DNA from: Trileptium ribeirensis
Taxonomy: Eukaryota; Nematoda; Enoplea; Enoplida; Thoracostomopsidae
DNA length: 64,000 bases
Direction of reading: 5' to 3'
Assembly: GCA_030248225.1 (NCBI GenBank)
Contig: JASANE010030078.1
Coordinates: 62,001 to 126,000 of the forward strand
Under the pieces are notes generated by a model. The model saw nothing but the letters and a program-made list of their open reading frames with translations, was not told where the DNA came from and did no database searches. The stretch's first letter is position 1; the number at the start of each line of letters is the position of its first letter. Of the stretch, positions 55,186 through 64,000 are shown one piece after another. A program made the translations under genes and the position numbers.

Positions 55186-57805
55186 CACAATCGATACGTA
55201 CATACATGGATATATATTTACGCATGGTTACACTCCTCGACGATTATTCATCCCTGAAACATTAATAACGATACCCATCTTGATCAAAACGATGTCGGCG
55301 GTGCAGGCCGAAGTACTGAAAATGCAAGTCGGTTACATAGCGGGACTCGAATCTAACTACTCCGGGCTCGTGTCGTTTACCTATATATATGAGCGAATGA
55401 ATGCAATTCGGTTTCATTAAAGTTGTCAGAAAAAACAAAGATGGTGATTTTAGTCGTATTGTGATCTCGATAGATGACAATAATAATTATTGTGTGTATT
55501 TTGCAACAATATTTTCATCGATTGTAGTTCGTTGGCATAAATCTTATGTATACTATGTTGCGCAAAGTGATCCATCTTGGTAAAAAATGGTGTTTTCGTT
55601 GAAAAAATGCTCGAGTTCAGCTATAGCCAACGGAGATTTTGAAAATTTATTACTTTTAAGCTTAAAATTGACATAAGTAATGATATTTGTCTCTTGTTGT
55701 CAATTTTATGTACTAAATGTTACACAAAGTGATCTAGATTAGCGAAGAATGGATAGTTTTGTTGGCAACGGTGTTTTCAGGCTACATTACAAGCATCACA
55801 GATGATTAAAGTTGTTATTTTTAGGTATAAATTAGAAATATGAGTTAATTTAAACCATTGACATCAAGTTTATGTATACAGTTGTTTCTTTGACAAATCA
55901 TTTAAATAGTAATTTTAGCACCTAACAACATAAATACCCGTTTGGTATATTTACTTGTTTTGGTAGCTGTATCCAATGTGAAGTAAATGTGATGCAAATG
56001 AAGGTAATATGGTTTTGGAAGAGCGAATTTAGCTTGCAGTATTTAGGAAACGCGGCTTAGCAAAAATCAGCGCCAAACCGCTTTTTTTCCATTTTATAAC
56101 AGAAAACTAAGCATTAGCTTCCTAGTTATAGCCTGTTACGTATGTCGTCAATGTAACAAAAATCTCTGAAGCACTTTACGGTGGTTTCCTCAACCAAGTG
56201 CAGGATTATTTTAGCCGCTGAATGCATTATAAAAAATGGGTATTGCCTTTAAAGAATCTAAATGTAATAAAAGGGCAACAACAGGGGTTTGACTTTCCCA
56301 GCTTAGTCCAGGTGTGATTTTAGCGACTGAATGTATGCTTAAAATATTTATTACGAAGAAAATTTGACAAATGACAAGTATATATACAGAACACGAGTTT
56401 TAACTATAGGGTAGTCCACTTTCATTTTATCGATCGCGCTATGTTTAAAAGCATTTTTCCAAAACACGTAAAGTTTTTTCCAATACCATGGTTGTGGTAA
56501 TAATTCACCTAGTTTCATCGCTACTGTTATAAATACCATGAAAACTGTATTTTTCCAATACACCAGGATAATGAGCATTTTCGGACAAGGTTGCTTTTTT
56601 CCTCTAGTATAACATATTATATTATGGATACGAGATATAGGAATTTTGAGACCGAAGAAGAGTGATTAACCCAATTTTAGGGACATAAATAGTACTTAGT
56701 CTGCCCAAATGGTGTTCAGACGGTCACTCTAGAGCCGTATTTAACTTCTTATATATACATCACTGAGGGAGGTATATAACATTACTGTTTCTCGGTACGA
56801 AATATAGGATATTTTGGCATTTGTGAGCAGTCAGAAATGCGTACTGCAACCAGAAAAAACTGATTAGGACTTAGGCATACTGCAGTATCAAAATCTCATA
56901 AGATGTCATTTTTAAAGTAAAACGAGTCTGCCGGTTTTCAAGATATATCCATATTTTTTGTCGCATTTACAAAACATTGCACAGGTCATCGCGGATGTGA
57001 TTTCTGAATGTCATCTTACATCGCAAGATTGAATATGCTCAATCAAAAATAATGAAAAAACCCAAATTTGGTCAAAAAGGTAAAAAATGATAGTCAGTAT
57101 TCAGTTTAGGAGAACACGCCCACGTATTCGTCACCACGGCAGTAACTTTTTAGTTTGACCCTTTACAGCCATATTACATGTTGACACATGTACAAATTCA
57201 TTTAAAAACAAACTTAACAGCAAAGACCTAAAAAAATTACTTGCACCCCGACAAAATTCTGACAAAGTTGACCGGCTTTGGCCCATAATTCGAGACAGAG
57301 GCAAGATACATATCTTAGATTTGTCACGTTTTCGCTCTATTATTGTCGCGAGACGCATCGAATGAAACCTTTGTAGCGCGCTAAAGTGAAATGGTTAATA
57401 CTCTTATGACTGTATGGTAAAAAGAGACAAATGGGGAAATTTGAAAATGGAGCCATTTGGGTAGCTAAGTAAGCTCTGGTTGGATCCGGTCAAATGGGGA
57501 TTGTTGGCCCAAGTTAAGTCCATATCAACTAAAACCAGTCGCCTAAAACCACATTCAGGAAAATTATGGTGTAAAAACTTCCTCAGAAAAGATCATTAGA
57601 CTGACACCAAAAAATAAAAATAATATAGTGTCTTCTCTTGGGAATCTTCGAACAGGGGTTCGTAGCTTCTCTCCGAGAAGCCACAATAATGATTTTTATT
57701 GGATCTTTGTTCACGAACGTAGAAATCTGTAGATGATTAGGTACAACTGAACTTGCTAACATCAACCGGCAAGAAATTACCCAAAACCATGAGCAACAAC
57801 TAGAT
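55186..57805. other. AT-rich stretch upstream of the exon at 57806
   Basis: No repeat family of this window and no ORF with a motif. It may contain the promoter and 5' UTR of the gene at 57806, but no TATA box or initiator stands out over the AT-rich background. Confidence 0.35.
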
Positions 57806-58490
57806 ATGGCGGATGAAGAATGTCATGGTGAGACAGTGAACCAGCTGATATCAAATTGTAATCACAAACTGCGGCGAAGTAGTGAGGAAGTGGAGAATGG
57901 TAGCATTACAGTTAACAGTCATGGCTGTTACACGAAACGATGCACGTCAGTTAAGGAGTCAGCTAAACAACATGAGTTGACTCACCTAAATGAAGTTTCG
58001 GAACATATGGAATCCAACGCCGGTAAACTACAGGACAGACAGCTATACGATTTTGGAGAACCCGTTGCAAATAGCACATTGATTGAAGGAAACATGAAAA
58101 ATGTTCCGGTTAGATCAAGATGTAGTAAACATACATCGGAAACATCGACAGACTTGCTCCCAAACTTGGATCAAGGCAACGAAATAATAGCCGGGTCGCT
58201 GCAGGGGTGTGTTGCTCATTCAAATTTCGCAGCGTCTGGGGTTCATCATGTCACTTTGGGCAGTCCCGTCGATTTCCAGTCTCTCAAGGGAACTCAACAA
58301 CATAAATGCGCGGCTCATTGTAACCTGAATACCAGACATTTAGCAGATGAAATAGTTAGAGAACAACATATTCAAAGTATGACCGGGCTAGGTCAGTTGC
58401 CGCACGACATTAGTCAACACCAATCTCAATTTATCGACGTTGCTGAATCGCAGAAATCTGTTAATGTGAACATGGATTGTTGTCAAATAA
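57806..58490 (+). CDS. Putative 5' coding exon of an unidentified host gene
   Basis: An uninterrupted 237-codon ORF begins at ATGG with G at -3 and +4, a fair start context, and is richer in GC than its surroundings. The sequence GTAAGT at 58491 is a textbook splice donor, so I end the exon at 58490 in phase 1 after about 228 residues; reading on only adds nine codons before a stop. The protein has no recognised domain. It is Ser/His/Asn-rich and contains many Cys-His pairs without a regular zinc-finger spacing (NCNHKLRR, HGCYTKRC, CSKHTSE, CAAHCNLNTRH). No signal peptide or membrane segment. Later exons were not found in the remaining 5.5 kb. It could also be an unrecognised transposon ORF or a chance ORF. 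Confidence 0.5.
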
Positions 58491-58498
58491 GTAAGTCA
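58491..58498 (+). other. Splice donor GTAAGTCA
   Basis: Matches the GTAAGT donor consensus; preceded by ATAA in place of the usual AG, which weakens it slightly. Confidence 0.5.
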
Positions 58499-58690
58499 CA
58501 CCTGGCATTCGTTGCGTAACTTATCAAATAGGGCAATACGGTTCGTTTATTTTGTAAGCACCGACGTATGATGTGGTCCTTTTTCTCTATATATATTATG
58601 CTGTTAGACAAAATAGCATGCTTTAGTTACAGGTTCGCATTTATTTTCATAGTTGTACAAAAACAGCTGGCGGTTTTATTTTATGCTCTA

Positions 58691-59125
58691 ATAATTGAAA
58701 CGTAGCGAGCCGAGTTTTCACTGACATCGTTAGGGGGAAATCGTAAAAATTTCTTCTTGTTCGTTGCTGTCATTCCTAAGTTATCTTCGGATGGGCGGAT
58801 TTCGATAAAAATTATTGTTCCATAGAGAATGTGATGACTATGTGCCCTTTAGTGGAACGCGAACATCTCAACACCACCATCCGAATCAAAATGGCAAAAA
58901 CAGGTTTTAAGGGTTTTTGCCAGATCTGGCCATGTGGGCACCAGTGTTTCGCATCTCATATCTCCAGACAGGCTTCGCGAAAAATCGAAACCTCGATAAA
59001 GAATCAGCTCATAGAGGTCTACAACACTACTAACTAGGAATTTTCGTGGTACCCTCTCTGGATCGCTGCACGCCCGAACAGGGTTCATGAATTTCGCATG
59101 TTATTACGCGTTTTTACCTTACAAT
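58691..59125 (+). repeat. Family D dispersed repeat, copy 2
   Basis: ATTGAAACGTAGCGAGC, then TATGTGCCCTTTAGTGGAACG, AATGGCAAAAACAGG, CACCAGTGTTTCGCATC and CAGCTCATAGAGG match copies 1 and 3 in order. Confidence 0.65.
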
Positions 59126-59200
59126 CAGTATTAATTTAGGTTATCAAGCACTCTATATGCGATAGTTTTGCTATCTAGAGTCTAAATTAGCTATATTATA

Positions 59201-59497
59201 CAGTTACAATCAGAATTAAGTGCTTATAAAATCGAACGAAAATTCAGTCGATCGATCTTCGTTCAAACGAAATGCGTTACATTAAACTCAAACTAACATT
59301 TTTTATTAAATATTTTTTTATTTCAACACAGTCGAAATTCGTTAAATTAAACGCGAACTAACATTTTTTATTAAATTATTTGTTTAATTTGACGCAATCG
59401 AAATTCGTTAAATTAATCGACTTTCGTTTATACGCGAACGATCGAAATCGAACGAAACTTCGATCGATTTTTGAGCACTTAATTCTGATTGTAACTG
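59201..59497. mobile_element. Mariner-like MITE with perfect inverted ends
   Basis: With its flanking TA, the ends form a perfect 26-bp inverted repeat (59199-59224 against 59474-59499); the element itself starts CAGTTACAATCAG and ends CTGATTGTAACTG and is flanked by TA on both sides. TA duplication and a CAGT start fit Tc1/mariner. Length 297 bp, no ORF. Inside, two copies of about 70 bp (ACTAACATTTTTTATTAAAT ... TCGAAATTCGTTAAATTAA) form a tandem pair, and further inverted CGATCGAT/TCGAACGA sequence extends the hairpin. Confidence 0.88.
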
Positions 59498-59615
59498 TAC
59501 CTTTTCAGGGTGTTTCATGGGTTTTTGCGGTCGAAGAGCCCGAAAATGTAGTGTATTTTCATTTGTTTTGCTACGTATAATTGTGTACAGGACATCAAGA
59601 TTTGTCTATATAGAT

Positions 59616-60263
59616 AGGTTTCAGGTAGCTCGTTTTGCTCGATATTCGAAAAATTCAGGTTTTTATATCGGAAGGGTCTAGACACTATACGTAGGCAAAC
59701 GTTTCATTTTGGCTTCCAAAATGGTGTTTCAAAAGTACATGGTTTCGTGAAATGACCCATATTCTTGTGTAAAATGAAGCACGATATACTTAAATATACG
59801 TTTTAATTAAATGTGCAACAAACACGACATGCGGTTTAAAAATACGACTAAATAAAATAAATTTAATTATTATGACACACAAGCTAACCTGTGGCAATGA
59901 TAAACAACCCAGGTATTTCTGGTTCTCTCAGGTTAGAGTTTCTCCCACCCCACCTCAAAGGCCTCTATGTAATATTTTGGTCTATAAAAAGGCCAGAAAT
60001 GTTATCATTATCGCGCTAAGCAAGTTACCCTGTAGTGTAGGTACATTGTTATACTTTCTTGTGTTCACTTTTCATAACTGGTGTTCAGTCTGCGAAATAT
60101 AGCTTGCATTTTTGCTTGCCCACAAAGTTTCATGCATATGCCGCATTTTTGGCAAAATACGTAGCTCAAAGCTGCAGTTTACTCGGAAATTTGGCTGATT
60201 TTCTTTGATGTCTCAGATAGTTGTTTATCGTTAAACCTTGTACGTTGTCGTATAAATGCTTAT
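59616..60263 (+). repeat. Family C dispersed repeat, copy 2
   Basis: Direct repeat of 49914-50568. Differences include TTTTGCTCG against a longer TTTTGCATAGACATCG at the left and a few single-base changes. It sits between two copies of family D. Confidence 0.85.
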
Positions 60264-60353
60264 TTACATATTGTTACAAGATCAAAAATTGCACCTGAGC
60301 ACCGCCGTGCGCAGTTAGATTTCAAATTTGGAAATGTCACTCTTCGTATTTAT

Positions 60354-60812
60354 CATATAGCTGAAACGGAGCTAGCGAGTCGAGCAAGGTTCCACAGACA
60401 GCGCTAGGAGAAGTATCGTGAAAACTTATTTTTGCCTGTAAGCGTCATTCGTAGCTCATCATCGATGCATGGATTTTTATTAGATAGCAAAAATATCGAT
60501 GATGCATCATTTAATTGAACGCTAAAAGTTTAGACCCTGGGTCAAAATGGGGAAAACAGTTTTAAAGTGTTCTTTGCCAAACCAGGCCATACGGTTCCAT
60601 TGTTTCGCAAGCCCAAATCTTGCGACACAGGCTTCGTATCGAAAAATCGAGACTACTACAGAATCAGCTCATCGAGCCCTAGAACTTTGCTTACCAACAA
60701 TTTTTGAGGGGACCTGACTCTGGATCTCCTAGGGTCCGAATATTGTTTATCAACCACAAATATCCACTTTTAGTATTTCGGTATGTTGTTACCTGGTTTT
60801 ACCTTACTACGA
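60354..60812 (+). repeat. Family D dispersed repeat, copy 3
   Basis: GCTGAAACGGAGCTAGCGAG, GGGTCAAAATGGGGAAAACAG, ATTGTTTCGCAAG and CAGAATCAGCTCATCGAG follow copies 1 and 2; the end GGTTTTACCTTAC is shared with copy 2. Confidence 0.6.
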
Positions 60813-60879
60813 GAGCGTGTTAGGCTATCAAACAAAATGTTCCGTTTTGTTTTCTATTTTTATTACTTTGTGCACGTAT

Positions 60880-62060
60880 CCGGGAGTAATCGGAATTCTG
60901 GTACCAACGAAAGTTAAAACCATGCGGATCCAGAATTAAAGATCAAAATTTTCCATATTTTTTGCTCTATGTACGGTACTCTTCAGAAATGAATATCACC
61001 TTTCGAAGAAAATTTGTATATTTTCGAACAAACTTCTCACAGGTCTCGAGCAAATTTAAAAAAGCGTTCCAAAATTCCGAACACGTCTCAAACAAAATTC
61101 GAAAACATTACGAGCAAATTTTGAATTTATCGAACTAACTTCGAGCGAACATCGAACGAACAACACTCGTTTCATTCGAATACTGTAGCTGTGGTCCCCA
61201 CATACGTTATAATATATATTATGTATACAGTGATTTTGCTTTAATTCATCTAACAAAAGAAAAATATCAACTCATCAACGTAAACGTAGGTAGGGCAAGT
61301 AATGTCGGAAAGAATTTTTCATCCTCATCTTAAAGAAAGCCAGGCGGATGCTTGAAGCAGCTGTTTTACCATTCAGGGATACCAGCTACCCATTTCCCCG
61401 CGGCCCTAATTGATATGAATAACAGAGTATGGATTGTTCATAGTACTTCGGCCGGAACTTCTAAAATTGAACATTGTACCACGACATAAACAATTCTGAG
61501 TATTTTACAATGTTGCAAGCTTTGCTAACATAAGTTACTTCAAGCATCAGCAGGTGCGATTGTAAATTTTGAAAAACAGTATACGTTGGAATAAAGCACA
61601 ATTTGTGGAAGACCGCCAGAAATTTGCCAACATAAGTTCCCTCAATCGCCAGCCAGTGCGCTTGCAAAATTTGTAAATCAGTATACGTTGGAATACAGTA
61701 CCATTTCTGCAACACGCGTTCTTGACAATGGACTGTATTTATTGAAACTGTGCGCGAAATAGTATCACGGGTTGTCTTATTTGTTACGTTCTGCTCAGGA
61801 AATTACAGCATATACTGAGTTATTTTTTTGGAATTTGAAAACGAATAATTTCAAATTTCCTATTGCAAAAACCAAGTCTAAGTAAAGTAAGGCGGTCGCA
61901 GACAGCGACATTGTCTAATTCTAGGCTCCATGCGTTGTAAGCACGTTCTGTGTAATGCAGTTTCGCAGGGCTGTGTAGTGGAAGGGACATTTGCTCATGC
62001 GGACCATAGGTTAACATGAGCAATTCATACACGATTAGAGGAAATCGTGCTCGAAGTAAC
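60880..62060 (+). mobile_element. Degenerate hAT-like MITE, copy with family E insertion
   Basis: It starts CCGGGAGTAATCGGAATTCTGG (compare CAGGGAGTAACCGGAATTCCGG of copy 1) and continues in the same order through CGTAGGTAGGGCAAGTAAT, AAGCCAGGCGGATGCTTG, AACAGAGTATGG, ACATAAGTT...CAAGC, CTGTATTTATTGAAACTGTGCGCG and AGTGGAAGGGACATTTGCTC. A family E copy (60997-61188) interrupts it, and an internal segment around 61500-61700 (GCTAACATAAGTTACTTCAAG / GCCAACATAAGTTCCCTCAA) is duplicated. The right end is lost. Confidence 0.7.
60997..61188 (+). repeat. Family E repeat, copy 2, inside the hAT MITE
   Basis: CACCTTTCG to ATACTGTAG with TCGAACAAA, CTCGAGCAAA, CTCAAACAAA and CGAACATCGAACGAACAA. No clear target duplication. 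Confidence 0.6.
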
Positions 62061-62284
62061 TGTAAACTTTTCCAAATTGTTTAATTTTGAAAATTTCTCA
62101 GTTTATTTCGTAAACAACCAGGATAAAAATGCTAGAATAGCAAACATTTTCACGTGTAGTTTGGAATTAGCTGACAAAGATACATTTTGACAGTTCTTGC
62201 AATTGGTAGTTTTCGCCACTCCATCGCCAGGCCCCCTCGCTTAGTAATTAGACATCTTCCACACTTGCGAGAATACACCACTTA

Positions 62285-62350
62285 ATGTTTACTGCAGGCG
62301 TATTATTGCTTTTCTGCGCTTTTAAAGAATAGTAACTGTAACTGCTTTCA
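62285..62350 (-). mobile_element. Short inverted hAT MITE fragment
   Basis: ACTTAATGTTTACTGCAGGC and GTATTATTGCTTTTCTG resemble copy 2 (plus) at about 48730-48765, i.e. the inverse of the copy next to it. Confidence 0.45.
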
Positions 62351-64000
62351 AGTTGTAAATACAAGATACTCAATGAAGCAGTCTATCCTACGCTCACCTC
62401 GTTCCCCGTGACCGGCCAAATTACAGGTGTTAGACATTTCTAAGATATGTGAAATAACCGAAATTGCAATACGTTGTCTCGCGAGTAGGTAGCTGCTGGT
62501 GTTTTGCATGTACTTTAATCATCTGTTTTATCTGAATTTTCCAAAAAGCCAAATTTATACTTGGGGATGTCTTGGGAGTCCATACCGCTCGGAAAGGGGG
62601 ACTGAAATTATCGTAGAGTGCGATTCTCCAAGTTGACCTTGTTTATTCCCAGGTTGGGCCGGATGACCGTAAAATACGGTAACTGTTAGAAAACGTCAAG
62701 TAAGTGTAACTGACTACAATTATGAATATTTAATAAGGGCAAATCGCAGCTATTTTTAACTGTGTAGGGCGAAAATTGGCCATTTTTAGCCAAAAACTAT
62801 GGAATAGAACCAAAACCAAAAACAATGGAGAAGACTAAAATTTACTGCGGGCATGAACTGAGGGAACCAGGAGTCAGGTCGAAATACCTGCCCTCGTTTC
62901 TCTATCTGGAGAACAGGTTACGCTACTGTAATAGATTCATTCTGGATCTTTACGAGACAAATTGATTCCAACAACAGCGCGATGGTTAACATTATGGAAC
63001 CCTTAGCCTACGTTCGATATAGAAATTAGCATTAAAAGCAACAATTTTGATTAAAATTCAAGTTCCCCTCTCCCGAACGAGTATGTTTGTATGTATTTAA
63101 TCTAGAAACAATTCGTTGTGTAATTGTGACCACGAACTTGACATTATTTGTATGGTCTAAAATTATAGTATCATTGTTTTATCATTACCATAATAATTGT
63201 CTGACATATTAATTATCATATTACCCATTGTTGTAGTTGCATGAACCACTGGTCAATTATGTTCGTAATTACATAATGTATGTACCATGTGATTTGTTTG
63301 TTTATTGTATTATTCAATTTGTACATTTATTGTATCATTTGTTCACAATTTCATGATAATTATTGGTATCTGTAGTGGCGCTGCGAAACTCGTATGACCT
63401 TTTTGCTGGTATATATCAATAATTTTGATGTATAAACAATGTGTCTCTCGTCAGCAGGGGCGGGTAGGATACCTCGTGGTACCTTACCAGTCCCGGCGCA
63501 CCACTCTTGTTCGTTATATAGTCTAACCGAATTAATTATGAAAAATGTATTGCTAACGATATTCTGTGTATGCATATAATATATATGACCGGCTGGGTTT
63601 GGTGAAGCGTATTGGGTACCTTACCATTCCTACCCCGCGAATTGTGCTTAGATTACGCGATTCACTAACCCGTCCTGTTCATGAAAATGTGACACGACAA
63701 CAAATAATAGGACAGAGTGAATTTAGGTAGCAAGTATGAGAAAATTCGTCTGGATCGCTCCTACCTGCGGAAAGGGAGTCGTTACTTTTCGTCGTGCAGC
63801 GAACGGCAAATAGGCAAAAATTTGGAATTTAGAGTATAAAAGTTAAAATATCAATTTCCGCTGAAAAACAATAATAGATAGACTAGTTTGGAAATGTCAA
63901 TTCCGAAACCTCGGAATTGAAGGTTAACACTGTTTCAGCCCTTAACACCAAAACGGTTGATAAATTGTTGGGAGGGGCAGTTTTCTGGTACAAACCTTTT
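62351..64000. other. Intergenic end of window
   Basis: Very AT-rich at 63060-63360. Two copies of GGTACCTTACCA(G/T)TCC at 63478-63493 and 63616-63631, each followed by a GCG-containing patch, lie about 138 bp apart. No gene recognised. Confidence 0.35.

Noticed and set aside
55343..55375. GATTCGAGTCC-like B-box on the minus strand, possible tRNA or SINE
   Set aside because: The adjoining sequence does not form a T-arm stem and no A box was found at suitable distance.
1..64000. CRISPR array, rRNA genes or bacterial-type operons
   Set aside because: No regularly spaced identical direct repeats with unique spacers, and no rRNA core motifs; the 21-bp and 161-bp arrays are ordinary tandem repeats without spacers.

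Overview
This is a eukaryotic, repeat-dominated window, almost certainly from an animal with a large transposon-rich genome. It holds AT-rich intergenic DNA, Ty3/Gypsy and non-LTR retrotransposons, hAT-like and mariner-like MITEs, microsatellites and minisatellites. There are no operons, rRNA or prokaryotic-style genes. The two RTE-like endonuclease/reverse-transcriptase relics have a C-terminal tail that recalls elements common in flatworms such as trematodes. That is only a weak taxonomic hint.

Layout. 0.5-1.3 kb (-): a C-terminal exon resembling pogo/Tigger-type transposase tails. 2.1-4.8 kb: copies of a small TIR repeat (family B) around a hAT-like transposase relic. 5.7-17.3 kb: a minus-strand Ty3/Gypsy element (gag, protease, RT, RNase H, integrase, all frame-broken) with an extra degenerate LTR beside it. 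An RTE-like non-LTR retrotransposon has inserted into its protease. Its gag carries about 32 tandem 21-bp units that encode a heptad repeat. 17.3-29.8 kb: about 12.5 kb with no recognisable gene. 29.8-33.1 kb (+): two more LTRs of the same family, one a solo LTR with a perfect 5-bp target-site duplication (TSD). 35.0-37.8 kb (+): an I/Jockey-like non-LTR relic (RT, RNase H, terminal zinc knuckle) carrying a second RTE-like insertion with an open reading frame and a perfect 14-bp TSD.

38-64 kb: a mosaic of non-coding repeats. These include two well-preserved copies of a roughly 1.15-kb non-autonomous hAT-like element, in opposite orientation and each with its own 8-bp TSD, plus two or more decayed copies. 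There are also a mariner-like MITE with 26-bp perfect inverted ends, dispersed repeat families C, D and E, a 161-bp tandem repeat, a 345-380 bp tandem repeat, and clusters of short GC-rich motifs in AT-rich DNA. The only ORF that looks like host coding sequence is the 5' exon at 57.8-58.5 kb (+), which ends at a consensus splice donor; its function is not recognised.

Read together, the window is a record of nested insertion: Gypsy, then RTE; I-like, then RTE; hAT MITE, then family E; tandem repeat, then hAT MITE. No complete autonomous element and no complete host gene is present.
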